A DNA stretch of 64,000 nt from Silene latifolia (Eukaryota > Streptophyta > Magnoliopsida > Caryophyllales > Caryophyllaceae), in the NCBI RefSeq assembly GCF_048544455.1, contig NC_133536.1:198837325-198901324 (forward strand), written 5' to 3'. This document shows, in pieces, positions 1-9,460 of this stretch (position 1 is the first letter of the stretch; each line of letters starts with the position of its first letter). The notes beneath the pieces were generated by a model, which was not told where the DNA came from, did not search any database, and worked only from the letters and a program-made list of their open reading frames with translations. The translations under genes were made by a program, and so were the position numbers.

Positions 1-795
1 AGACTCTCCTCCGACCACTGCCTCATTCTTCTTAGATCCCCCCCCCCCTTCCAGACCCGGCCCAGACTCTTTAAGTGCGAGTCCTTCTGGCTCAATGACC
101 CTAGATTCCTCCCCCTTATCTCGGTTTCCTGGTTGAACTCTGTTGCTTGTGTTACTTCTATACTTTATTCCCTTAGCAGTGTCCTTCTTCTCTGGGCTCG
201 CGAGTCCTTTGGAAATCTAGTAATCAAGAAAAACCGCCTCAATGCCAGGTTACTAGGCATTCAAAAGGACTTGTGTACTAATCCCCACTCTACCTTTCTT
301 CATAATCTTAATGACTCCCTTCTCTCTGACCTTGACCGTGTCCTTGATGCTAAGCATGACTACTGGAAAGATAGAGCCCGCTTTAACTGGCTGACTGATG
401 GTGATCGGAACACCTCCTTTTTTCAAAAATTTGTCACCCTCCGCCGTAGTTTCAACCGGATCACCACTTTAGCTAACGACGTGGTCCATTCTATCACCGG
501 GCATGACGAGCTCACCTCTCATGTTACCTCCTTCTTCAGCTCTCTTTACTCTACTGGCAAACTCTGTGTTCCCCGTCTGTCTGATGCCCCCCACCCTCCA
601 CCTCTCACCACCTTCCTTATCCCTTGTGAGGCCGAGATCAGGGCCAGCCTTTTCTCCCTTGGCTCCAACAAAGCCCCGGGGCCGGATGGCTATCATGCCG
701 GGTTTTTTTTAAAAAATGTTGGCCTATCATTAAATCGGATCTTGTTCCCTTCTTACAGAACATTTTCTCCAACTAACGCATTCCCCCCGATATAA
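1..795 (+). pseudogene. LINE ORF2, endonuclease end and RT N-terminal region
   Basis: Frame 1 is open from base 1, so the first visible ATG at 133 is not the true start. It reads through the terminal SDH motif of the endonuclease (SSDHCLILL), then KCESFWL and YWKDRARFNWLTDGDRNTSFF, a typical linker ahead of plant LINE RT. It reaches SNKAPGPDGYHAGFF, the first RT block. The proper frame shifts at the T8/A6 run near 703-716. The residues that follow to 795 are out of frame. Confidence 0.88.
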
Positions 796-1950
796 ATGGC
801 ACATCTATCTCCCTTATCCCTAAGATTCCCTCCCCTCAATCTATCTCCAACTTCCACCCTATCAGCCTTTGTAACACTACCTACAAATTGGTGACAAATA
901 TCATTGTCAACCGCCTTAAGCCCTTTATGATTGATATCATTTCCCCTAACCAAGGAAGCTTTATCCCTGGTCGGGGCACTGATACTAACTTTGTTGTTGC
1001 CTCTGAAATTTTCCACTCTATGCACTCTTCTAAGAGCAATGTTGGTTGGTACGCTCTTAAACTTGACCTTGAGAAAGCCTTTGATCGCCTAGAATGTGAT
1101 TTTATTAGGACGTGCCTCTTCAAGGCTCGTATTGATAGTGACACCATCGCCCTCATCATGAGTTGCATTTCTACCTCCTCTTCCCACGTCATCATTAATG
1201 GATGCCTCTCTCCTTGCTTTCTCCCCTCTAGAGGTCTGAGACAGGGAGACCCCCTCTCTCCCTACCTCTTCATCATCTGCATGGAAGATCTTTCCACCCT
1301 CATCCATAGTGCTTGCCTGGATGGGGATTGGACGCCCTTTCCCGTTGGGAAAGGTGGATCTACCTTCTCCCATCTCCTCTTTGCCGATGATATCCTCCTT
1401 TTTGGCAGAGCCTTTGAGCGTAACTTGTGCGCCCTTCAGGATACTCTTCTCTCTTTCTGCTCCTCTTCGGGCCAGAAAATTAACTGTCTTAAAAGTAAAC
1501 TTATCTTCTCTAAACACACCCTTCCTTCTGATATTGCTCTCTTTGAAACCTCTCTTAGTATCAAGACCACTAAGAACCTTGGAACCTACCTTGGTTTCCC
1601 TCTTACCCCCATAAAACCAAAGAAAGCTGACCTCCACCACATCATTGACTCCATCCAGGCTAGGCTTGCTTCTTCGCAAGCCCGGTTCCTGACTCGTGCT
1701 GGTAGAATGTGCCTCATCAAATCCACCCTTAATGCTATCCCCTCCCACTCCATGCAGTGTATCCGCCTTCCCTCCTCTATTCTCCTTAATATTGATAAAA
1801 TCACTCGATCCTTCCTCTGGTCTGGTCACTCCTCAAAGAAATTTCATCTCTCTAATTGGAATCTTGTCACCCAACCCCTTGCTACTGGGGGTCTCGGCAT
1901 CAAAGCTTCTCGTCCTCTCAATGATGCCCACTCTACTAAACTTTGCTGGA
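711..1950 (+). pseudogene. LINE reverse transcriptase core
   Basis: After the shift the frame continues with NFHPISLCNTTYKLV (about 858-900), then KLDLEKAFDRLE (about 1060), GLRQGDPLSPYLFI (about 1233) and the catalytic FADDILLF (about 1380). The order and spacing are those of RVT_1 in plant L1 elements, and the two catalytic aspartates of the ADD motif are kept. This frame stays open to 2033, but its last part is out of register. The thumb sequence NLLFNKSSLAHSAIKSKYL begins in another frame at about 1951. Confidence 0.92.
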
Positions 1951-2930
1951 ACTCCTCTTCAACAAATCCTCCTTGGCACATAGTGCCATTAAAAGTAAAT
2001 ACCTGCACCACTCTCCCTCTCCCTTTCATATAGGCTATCATATCTGGAAAAATGTGGGACTCGGGTGGTCTATTCTTAAGCAGCACCTAACGTGGTCCAT
2101 TGGTGATAGCTCCTCTATCTGCCTTTGGGATGACCCCTGGTCTCCTTTGGGGCCTCTTAGGAGTGTTATCTCTGGCCCACTTAGCTTGAGCTCCAAGAAT
2201 GCGAAGCTTATCACGCTTATTCATAATGGACAATGGTCCTTTCACTCCCTTGACTTCATCCTCCCCGACCACGCCATCACCACCATCCTTAGCATACCCC
2301 TCCCCTCCACTCTGAAATCTGATTTTATCACTACCTCCCTTGCCCCTAAGAACAAATTCTCCGTTGGAACCACCTACTCCTACCTTCTTGACACCCCTCC
2401 TCCTAAACCCCCCCCCCCCCCCTCTCTCCTGACCTCTTTTGGCTCTGGGACATCCCCTCCTTGCCAAAAATCAAAGCTTTTCTATGGCTTGCTTGGTGGG
2501 ATAAACTCCCATATAACCTCACCTTCCATGTTCGATCCATCATTCCCTCACCTAGGTGTACCCTTTGCGCCAGCCCTTCCCTTCCCGAGTCTACCCTCCA
2601 CGCCCTCTGGGATTGCGATCTTGCTGCTGCCACTTGGTCCCATTTTAATTAATGTCAGCCATTCCTTCTTCCTTCTTGATCTCCAACACTGGATTTTTGA
2701 GAACTGTACTGCGAGTGGAAAGTGGCCCACCCTCTTCTCCTTCATTGTGTGGCGTCTTTGGACAAGACGTTGTGACGCTACTTACTCTCCTACCCCTTCC
2801 CCCTCTCTTCCCCTGTTCTGCAGTTCCATCTCTTCCCAGGCCGCCTCTTGGAGTGCCGCCAACACTCGTTCCTCTTCAACCACCCCCATTAGCTCACCTG
2901 TCTCTGCCTTTCGCTTCCCTCGTAGCTAGC
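1951..2930 (+). pseudogene. LINE RT thumb and zf-RVT zinc-finger region
   Basis: Frame 2 gives IGYHIWKNVGLGWSILKQH and SICLWDDPW, the region following RT in plant LINEs. After a C-run near 2408-2421 frame 1 gives LPKIKAFLWLAWWDKLPYN and CTLCASPSLPESTLHALWDC, which is the zf-RVT domain with its Cys/His pattern. It stops at about 2650. Frame 2 resumes with LQHWIFENCTASGKW and FIVWRLWTRRCDA, the usual tryptophan-rich stretch before RNase H. Three frame changes therefore lie in under 1 kb. Confidence 0.85.
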
Positions 2931-2946
2931 CCCCCCCCCCCCGCAA

Positions 2947-3450
2947 CATTGGTGTAAGATCAATGTAGATGCGGCCTTCTCGCCCTCCTCCTCGGTCACT
3001 TGTTTTGGGTGTATTGTTAGGGAGTCTGTTGGTTCTTGGGTTCATGGGTGGTCCAGCCGGTGCTTTGCTACTACCCCCTTTATTAGCGAGGTCCTTGCTA
3101 TTAGAGAAGGGATCCATTTTGCGGTTTTGTCCACTGATAAGTTTGTGATTGCATCCGACTGTATTAATGTTGTAAATGCTATTTTGAGCTCGGCCTCTCC
3201 CTGTGGCCCATTTGCTAACATCATCATTGAGTGTAAGGAACTATTAAAGGTCTCACCAGGACTGAAGCTTGTATTTGAGAAGAGATCGGCTAACAAGGTT
3301 GCGGATGCTCTTGCTAAGTTCTCCGCGGCGGATGCTAGTCCTTCTAGTGGTTGCTTTAGCTGGGACTATGCCCCCTCTTTTGTTACGAACTTATGTACTC
3401 TTGACTTTTTAGAGGCTTGCACGTCTCTTAACCCCGACCCTCCCTCATGA
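2947..3450 (+). pseudogene. LINE C-terminal RNase H-like domain (RVT_3)
   Basis: Frame 1 after the C-run reads WCKINVDAAF, then GCIVRES, EVLAIREGIHFAV, VIASDCINVVNAI and ANKVADALAKFSA. These are the D, E, D and late-D blocks of the RVT_3 RNase H fold found at the end of plant L1 ORF2. The first visible ATG at 3127 is internal and not a start. The stop codon is at 3448-3450, about 65 bp before the A/T tail, as expected for the element's 3' UTR. Confidence 0.88.
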
Positions 3451-3782
3451 TGTACTTGAACTCTTGGCTTCTTTTTTAATTTAATGTTCATTTCGACCAA
3501 AAAAATATATATATAATTGATTGTGGAATAGTATTTGTGCTTCACCTATTGTCGTATTGATGGGGTTTTATATCCACTTTGGATCCTCGAACCCTAAATT
3601 AAAAATGACTACCAATGAAATTGTTCCCAGCTAGGCCGGAGCTTCATTAAAATGTAACACGACCACAATCACAAGAAGCAAGATCCCAACATTATTGAAA
3701 TCTCGACAAATAGCCTAATAATTACATCATGTTATTTAATCTAATTTCGTCTAAGGTTGTCGGATCGAAGTCTGAAAAACTA

Positions 3783-3990
3783 CTTCTTCTGTCTCGGTTA
3801 TTTGTTGTCCTTTTTCATTTTTGGATGTCTCAGTCTTTTGTTGTCCTTTCTATTTTAAAAATGAATTTGATGAGTAATTTGATCATTCACACTCAATTTA
3901 TTCCACTTGTCATTTAGTAATTGGTCTCTCCCCCTTTCCTTAGTCTTTGTGCCAAAATCAAAGGATAACAAATGACCGGGACGGAGGGAG
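3783..3990. mobile_element. Stowaway-like MITE
   Basis: Left end CTTCTTCTGTCTCGGTTATT is the inverted counterpart of the right end AATGACCGGGACGGAGGGAG. Both ends are flanked by TA (3781-3782 and 3991-3992), the TSD of Tc1/mariner-type MITEs. Length is about 208 bp and there is no coding capacity. Several relatives with the same ends occur in this window. Confidence 0.82.
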
Positions 3991-4180
3991 TAATATTTAT
4001 AGCTTGAACTAGTGCATATCTGCTATAGTAAAGTTTTGTTTCTTTGCAAAACTATAATGAAGTCTGGCCGAAGTCCCCCTAAGGGACTTTGTCCCAAGTC
4101 GCTCACCCCCTAACTGACTTGATTTAGAATCACGCGCCTTAATATCAACTCTATTTACTTGTCACCCAGGTTATGGTCAT

Positions 4181-4358
4181 CAGAGGCGAGGCCACTATTG
4201 GCTATGGCGTAGCCGCCGCTACACTAAAGGCGAAAATTTCGGTTAGAATTTCGTGATTTGCTACACCAATATTTACTGCTTTCACACTAATTATCTATAC
4301 ACTTTATCTTGAGTATATATTTTGCTATACCGAAATTAAAATCCTGGCCTCGTCTCTG
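4181..4358. mobile_element. hAT-type MITE with perfect 8-bp TSD
   Basis: Left end CAGAGGCGAGGCCA and right end TGGCCTCGTCTCTG are inverted repeats with one mismatch. They are flanked by an exact 8-bp duplication, ATGGTCAT (4173-4180 and 4359-4366). An 8-bp TSD and a CAG-type terminus are diagnostic of hAT elements. The 178-bp body has no ORF. Confidence 0.88.
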
Positions 4359-4812
4359 ATGGTCATTTAGGCGAGGAGCGACTTGAATTCATGCCTAACT
4401 TCGGTGATGAGTTGGACTCATTTTGAATAATAAGTTTAAAACTAATCCCATTTAGTTAATTTATTTCGTTTTCAACCCCATATTAAGAAAAAAAAAATCC
4501 GATTTGGTGCTCCATTACTCCATAGTAAACTATAGAGTATAGACGCAACTTGCGAAAGTTGTAGTATAAGCTTGATGGTAGATCCGTTTTTCGTGCTTTG
4601 ACTTGACTTACTTCGTTTACGTACAATAAACTTCACGCAAAATCTTGTTTCATACGATCAATTTTGTCTGGAAAAAAAACGCTAGTGTATCTTATTTTCT
4701 AAAAGTGGTCAAATTTAGTTGTAAAATGATCTTAAAACCCCATCTTATTATTTCAGACCAAAATAATACGTCTAAAGGAAGACCAACTCAAAACTTCAAC
4801 ATTCATCCTCTA

Positions 4813-5800
4813 GACTTTGGAAAACCGTCAATAATCTTTTTTGAAGGAAAGAAGGAAATTTCATTAGCCTGGTAAATCAAGAGCATCGAGCTCTACAAAC
4901 GGTTCGACACGCTCCGGAATTGACCCAACCCAATACCGAGTAGAATAGTCAATCGGGAGGAGATGGGCTAACTCGTGCGCGACATAATTACCTTCACGAT
5001 GAGTAAAATTAAAACTAATACAAGAGAAATTACTAGCTAAATCCGAAACTACTTTCCCCATTCTCCCAAAGTAATTTGTCGGGAAGAACTTCGACTTTAG
5101 CATAGTTATCAGCGCCAAACAATCCGATTCAAGCACCACATTATCGAGTCCCATTTGCACTGCTGTCCTTAATCCAAAGCCCGCAGCCATAGCTTCCGCA
5201 ATATCCGGGTTCCACCTGTCACGCACTTGTTGGACACCCACCCGTTCAACACTCCCAGTATGGTCTCTAATCACGATCCCCATACCGCATCCCGCCTCGC
5301 CCATAATCGCTGCATCCACATTAAGTTTCCATTGCCCCACTGCCGGTGGAATCCACACTCTCTTGTCCCTACTCCGAGCATTCCCCTGCCGATTACCCAT
5401 GGGTTGTGCCTGCCTCCATTCAATCCAGAAACTCAACGCCTTCCCCACCCCTAGGGTCAGTCGTCGCATCGCCATAATAGAGTTCGTTCCGGAAATTCCA
5501 ACTAGTCCATAAGAGGACTAGGTACTTACACGCCTCCTCACTCTGTTCCCGCCTCAATATCCCCTCAACCCAGTCCACTATACTCCCCCCCAAAAACATC
5601 ACCCACATTCTCCTCCTCTAATCCACCCGCATCCCACACGGCCTGAGCAAAAGGGCAGCTGAATAGGGCGTGAGTTTCACTCTCCACTTCTTTCCCACAC
5701 CTTTGGCACGTCGGATCGGCCTCGCGGACTCGCTTCTGCACATTTAAACCACACGGTAGAGCACCCTTACAAACCCTCCATACGAAGCTTTTGATATTTA
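4813..5800 (-). mobile_element. 5'-truncated LINE with 20-bp TSD
   Basis: The insert is flanked by ACTTCAACATTCATCCTCTA (4793-4812) and ACTTCTACATTCATCCTCTA (5801-5820), a 20-bp duplication with one mismatch. Read on the minus strand it holds only the zinc-finger and RNase H end of a LINE. The LINE's own 3' end, AATGAAATTTCC...AAAAAA near 4840-4866, is followed by about 25 extra bases (4813-4838) before the TSD. Those bases look like a short read-through of flanking DNA from the parent locus. Confidence 0.88.
4864..5800 (-). pseudogene. LINE zf-RVT and RNase H remnant
   Basis: From 5800 leftward the minus strand gives CQRCGKEVESETHALFSCPF (zf-RVT), then EACKYLVLLWTSWNFRNELY. Next come QWKLNVDAAIMGEAG, GIVIRDHTG, AEAMAAGFGLRTAV, LESDCLALI and HREGNYVAHELAHL, which are the RVT_3 RNase H blocks. 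The stop is at 4864. The RNase H frame is open from 5475 to 4864, but the zinc-finger part is in a different frame. It is a dead 3' fragment with no promoter of its own. Confidence 0.86.
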
Positions 5801-5864
5801 ACTTCTACATTCATCCTCTACTATTTGTCATTTGCTTGTACCGGTTCGATACGTAATGGACCAT

Positions 5865-6093
5865 TTTTTTTTTCTTTGGGTAACGAGGGAACCCGCAGCC
5901 GCTATCTTTGGTGCGCACTGGGTAAACTCGCGGGTGTACGTGATAGTCTGCAAATTGCACGTATACCAGGTAAACCACCCGAGAGTGACGGGCTCAAAGT
6001 CTATTTAGGCATGGACTTGGGCCAAGAATGCTCCACAAGATTTTGCTCTTGGGGAGGCTGAATCTGAATCTCCTTGGAATTTCACGCAAGTTT
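5865..6093 (-). mobile_element. SINE-like retroposon
   Basis: A run of ten T at the left edge is the poly(A) tail of a minus-strand insert. It is flanked by TAATGGACCAT (5854-5864) and TAACGGACCAT (6094-6104), an 11-bp TSD with one mismatch. The body is about 229 bp and contains the minus-strand string GCGGCTGCGGGTTCCC near the tail, reminiscent of plant SINE 3' regions. I could not place clear A and B boxes, so the family is unassigned. Confidence 0.55.
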
Positions 6094-6214
6094 TAACGGA
6101 CCATATTTTATTATACCTAATTGACAATTTTTACGAGAGGATAGTTAATTGACAAATTGACCTAGTGGTAAATTGAAAATAGCCAAGGAACACATGGGAA
6201 GCACTCCGTAGTTC

Positions 6215-6222
6215 TATAAATA
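6215..6222 (+). promoter_or_regulatory. TATA box of cysteine-rich peptide gene
   Basis: TATAAATA lies 86 bases before the start codon at 6301, a normal distance in plants allowing a leader of about 50 bases. Confidence 0.6.
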
Positions 6223-6300
6223 ATAGAAGGCATAATTAAGGTTTACATTAAAGCAAATCAACAAACAATTTACAGTAACATTATTCTCAATAGCACCAAA

Positions 6301-6936
6301 ATGTTGAACCAATCTAAACTTTTTGTCATTGCTTTTATTTTGCTCGTTGCATCAGGTTTCTACTTAATTCCTACTTCGTTTATTATTTATTTCACTATTA
6401 TACAGTCTCTTTACGTATGTCACAAAGGGATTCGTTCTTTCTCGTCGTATAACTCATAAATCATAAATGTATATACTAGAGAAAAAAAAACAAAGATAAA
6501 AATGGAATCATCTATATGACAAGTATTTTGAGATTTGAAGTTGTTCGAGGTTTTAAGTTGTAAACAACCTCGAAAATCTTTTAAAAGTAACATCTTTCAA
6601 CTTGTGATGTTTTTGTAGATATCAGCTAGTTTAGTAGATAAAGTCGTGAAGAAAAGTACTCGTGATCCGAGTTTGAACCAGTCAACAACTTATTTGCCCA
6701 TTTGTCCCGAGTTTAATTTTATGTCATATGTTTTCACAGGAGAATTAACGGAGTCAAAACAAGAAGGCGGCTCAGTGAAGGGAGATATTACAATGAAAGC
6801 GCATCAGCTTAGCGCATCACGACGCCTTTTGCATTGTCTTGGAGCAAGGTGGAATGTTGATTGTGGATCTTGCCTCTGGTGTTGTTCTGGATCATGCTCA
6901 CGTGATGCTTTTTTCAGTTATTGTCGCTGTGATTAA
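6301..6936 (+). CDS. Small secreted cysteine-rich peptide, two exons
   Basis: Exon 1 (6301-6355) encodes MLNQSKLFVIAFILLVAS, a hydrophobic signal peptide, in context AAAATG. It ends in phase 1 at CAG|GTTTCT. Exon 2 (6740-6936) begins after TTTTCACAG, keeps the frame (Gly codon split G|GA) and ends with TAA. The intron is 384 bp. The product is about 83 residues: signal, a polar propeptide-like stretch (GELTESKQEGGSVKGD), then a tail with eight cysteines spaced C-x8-C-x2-C-x2-C-C-x3-C-x8-C-x-C. It would be exported and disulfide-bonded. The Cys spacing is not one I can assign to defensins, thionins or EPF peptides. The intron position just after the signal peptide is typical of plant defensin-like genes. 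The gene model is inferred from splice sites and frame alone. Confidence 0.75.
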
Positions 6937-6953
6937 GCTAATACTCCTTCCGT

Positions 6954-7039
6954 GTCAATCATTTTTGTTATTATTAAAACGTCCCTCCATAAAAAGTAGG
7001 ATAACTAGATAATGTAAAGAAATGATTGGATGGAGGGAT
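6954..7039. mobile_element. Short Stowaway-like MITE
   Basis: CTCCTTCCGTGTCAATCATT at the left and AATGATTGGATGGAGGGAT at the right are imperfect inverted repeats flanked by TA. It sits 18 bp past the peptide gene's stop codon, so it may contribute to its 3' UTR or polyadenylation region. Confidence 0.6.
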
Positions 7040-7335
7040 TAACTTTATTAGGATAACTAATTGCATTTTCATTGCTGCAAAATCAATAAATAAATAATGT
7101 TTTAAAAAACATTATATATTACTTATGTCAAACTCTTTTCATGTTGAACTTATTTTAAGGGAAAAACATTATGTCGAACTTTTAAAAAACCATTACGATG
7201 AAAAATGAATAATGTTACTAGCTCGTATTTGATTATGTCGAAATATTCGTTCGAAATCTCGGTTATATTTTTGATTTCATAATATTTGGCGTCAATCATC
7301 GGATTCACGAGAGTCGATCTGAATGTTATTTGTAT

Positions 7336-7370
7336 ATGTCAGTGCAATTTTGCACGGGGTCTAACTTAGT
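7336..7370 (+). mobile_element. Helitron-like 3' end remnant
   Basis: GTGCAATTTTGCAC is a short hairpin followed by GGGGTCTAACTTAGT. This layout (hairpin, then about 12 bases, then a CTAGT-like end) matches plant Helitron 3' termini, but CTTAGT departs from the CTRR rule. I find no matching 5' end nearby. Confidence 0.35.
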
Positions 7371-7377
7371 ATATATT

Positions 7378-7597
7378 CAGGGGCGTCTTAAATAATTGGT
7401 TAGGGCAAGGCTCGAACTCGGGTGGCTTGGGCAATTGAAACATGTTTTCACCAATGTGCTATCACACTTCAGTTAATATACATGGAGATTATAATGTATA
7501 TATGACTAATGTTTTCATAATTTATACGAACACGAGGCCCAAAAATTTGGAGGCCCAGTTCGCGCGCTCAGCCCGCACTTGGTCATAGCCGCCCCTG
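7378..7597. mobile_element. hAT-type MITE with perfect 8-bp TSD
   Basis: The element starts CAGGGGCG and ends CGCCCCTG. It is flanked by an exact 8-bp duplication TATATATT (7370-7377 and 7598-7605). The 220-bp interior has no coding potential. Inner sequences include GAACTCGGGTGG and AGGCCCAGTT. Confidence 0.87.
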
Positions 7598-7631
7598 TAT
7601 ATATTACATGAGAATGTCCATAATTTAAAGT

Positions 7632-7911
7632 TGAGGAACAAAAAACGTTGGTGGGCGAAATTCGGAGAGCGTGTCATTGCCTTGGTAGAATTGCCATACT
7701 CGATCAGTCTTCATGTCATAAACACCCATGTCATGTCCACCCGGCTTACTTCGCATTTCTCAATAGTTATAGGCTTTAGGCTGTACACCTCAAAATAGCG
7801 AGTTTGATCAACATAGTCTGCATCGGAATCATCATCAACGAAATTCCTCGGAGTCATCCTTGCATCTGAACACCATAACTGTGTACGTCTATCATCAACC
7901 AAATTCCTCAA
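7632..7911 (-). pseudogene. F-box/KIB1-4-type gene fragment (C-terminal)
   Basis: The minus strand gives LVDDRRTQL, then NFVDDDSDADYVDQTRYFEVYSLKP, and in another frame GVYDMKTDRVWQFYQGND and PPTFFVPQL before a stop. These match the last third of the intact gene at 17429-18610. Sequence between YFEVY..KP and the WEM..GVYD block is missing, and the phrase RNLVDD/RNFVDD is repeated. No F-box remains. It is a broken duplicate of the neighbouring family. Confidence 0.8.
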
Positions 7912-8363
7912 GACAAACTATGACGATTTTATGAAGGAAAAATCACATGCTCCCTATTTGTCCACTGATTTGGTTTATTCGATCACCTGTTTGAAATTAT
8001 TGATAGCCTTGAGACAAGGTATTGACTTCCGGGGATTTGGATTTTACTGTTACCATCTCCTTGTGTCATTAATTCTTTTACCTACCCTACTTTGTCATCG
8101 CTCGACTTATTTTTCGTTTACTTATCCTATCCATCACGTACTAATGGTACTATCAAGTATCTACCACTTCAATACCAACTCGCGTGACTAAACGGAAGAA
8201 TCACTTTGGCCAGACATATGTGAATAGATTAGCTCAAGGAGTACTTGCAGAAAGCTATTTCAAAACAAAGATTGACTAATCTTTAAATCACTGAGTTTAA
8301 GACGTTGTTACAAATATCGTAAGAAGATAAAAAACAACCAATTCAGCCGGATTAGAAACAGTC
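7912..8363. other. Spacer without recognised gene
   Basis: An 86-codon plus-strand reading frame at 7931-8191 has no recognisable motif, no promoter and a composition rich in aromatic and small residues, so I do not call it. Nothing else is recognised. Confidence 0.5.
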
Positions 8364-8392
8364 CATTCAGCCTAAGTGACAAGTAAAATGTT

Positions 8393-9151
8393 TTTTTTTC
8401 TTTTTTTTTTTTTGGCAGCAGTAGAAAAAGGTGTCCTACATTCTCATGGCCCTTTGTGCGAGGCCATGAGCAATCTTATTTAAGTCCCTTGGAACATAAC
8501 TAAAACATAAACAATGAAACGAGGAAAACATAAGAAAAATGTCTTCAAGGATCCCTTGGATAAGGTGATGTCCAAGTTCAAGTCCCGCAATTTGATTTAC
8601 CAGTTGAAGGCAGTCTGATGCAATCTCGAGATGAAATTGTCCATTATCACGCGCCCACACTAGGGCTCTACGGATACCCAATGCCTCCGCTTGCAAAGTT
8701 GATTCTGCCCTTGTCTTAATACCCCCTTCGAACAAAACGCCTTCCCTACCAAAAGCAACCCAACCTATAGCCGCGTCATAGGAATTACACCAACTCGCAT
8801 CAACTTTAATCTAAGTACTAAGACATGAGTTAGGCCCTCCGGCAACGTAAAAAGGACAGCTATTTCTTATCCTATTTTGACTCCGCTCATCTCCAACTGG
8901 CTCTGCCTCAGCCGCCTCCTTCACACCCTTGTTACGTAATTTTGCAGCATTAAGGGTCGTCACCACGGTCTCTGACAATGATGTAAAAAACAACCGCGGA
9001 ATGAACTCCCCACCTCTAAAAATTAGATTATTTCGTAGTTTCCATAAACACCATAAGGTAGCAAGAAATTGCACAACCCGATCTTCACCAGCCTCCAACA
9101 AACTCAAGTAACGTAGCCAATTAACAATCCATTCCCCAATATTAACATTAT
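8393..9151 (-). mobile_element. 5'-truncated LINE with 29-bp TSD
   Basis: Flanks CATTCAGCCTAAGTGACAAG (from 8364) and CATTCAGCCTAAGTGAGAAG (from 9152) continue identically through TAAAATGTT, giving a TSD of about 29 bp with one mismatch. The T-rich run at 8391-8413 is the poly(A) tail of a minus-strand insert. The interior holds a LINE RNase H end only. Coding on the minus strand starts abruptly in the IGEWIVNWLRYLSLLEAGED region, so the 5' part was never copied. Confidence 0.9.
8436..9140 (-). pseudogene. LINE RNase H remnant
   Basis: Minus-strand blocks are FLATLWCLWKLRNNLIFRGG (about 9065-9005), then the RNase H blocks IKVDASWCNSYDAAIGWVAF, LQAEALGIRRALVWA, LEIASDCLQLVNQI and YVPRDLNKIAHGLAQRAM, with a stop at 8436. 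The stop that ends the first frame at 8811 separates it from the RNase H part. It is dead on arrival because of 5' truncation. Confidence 0.85.
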
Positions 9152-9460
9152 CATTCAGCCTAAGTGAGAAGTAAAATGTTAATTACCCGAAAAGGATTGT
9201 AAAACCTCAAATTAGAACTAACCTGTTAAGTTTCACGGGTCACCGAACTAGTAATATCTATCTTAAAACTTTCAGACCTAATCTCGCTAAAAAAAACGAT
9301 TAAACCCTCAAACACTAATAGAATACCACTTACCACAGCTGCTCTTGCAGAAAAAGTGCAATCATGGTCGCCTTCAAAGTTCAAAACCAAACTCGGTCGC
9401 CAGCTTCTTGCCATGAGGATCGCGGCTTAAACTTAATATTTTATATGAGAGTATTCATAA

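Larger units (their letters stand above)
1..3516 (+). mobile_element. LINE (L1-type non-LTR retrotransposon), 5' part outside window, decayed
   Basis: The order is plant L1: the end of an APE-like endonuclease (SSDHCLILL at about 13-39), reverse transcriptase, zf-RVT zinc finger and a C-terminal RNase H-like domain. The tail is short and A/T-rich (CGACCAAAAAAATATATATA, near 3496-3515), as in plant LINE 3' ends. The reading frame changes at least five times. Most changes sit at homopolymers: T/A near 703-716, C near 2408-2421 and C near 2930-2942. It is therefore either an inactive copy or one whose homopolymers are misread in the assembly. The 5' end and left TSD lie outside the window. Confidence 0.93.
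3517..4792. other. Non-genic spacer with two MITEs
   Basis: Apart from the two MITEs listed separately (3783-3990 and 4181-4358), this is AT-rich sequence with frequent stops in all frames. I recognise no gene, RNA gene or other repeat. A short direct or inverted GC-rich patch (AAGTCCCCCTAAGGGACTT, near 4072-4090) can fold on itself but is isolated. Confidence 0.6.

Noticed and set aside
1089-1829. Minus-strand 246-codon ORF
   Set aside because: Antisense shadow of the LINE reverse transcriptase.
9228-9251. Helitron 3' end (TTTCACGGGTCACCGAACTAG)
   Set aside because: The hairpin's left arm is absent and no 5' end is nearby. Resemblance alone is too weak.
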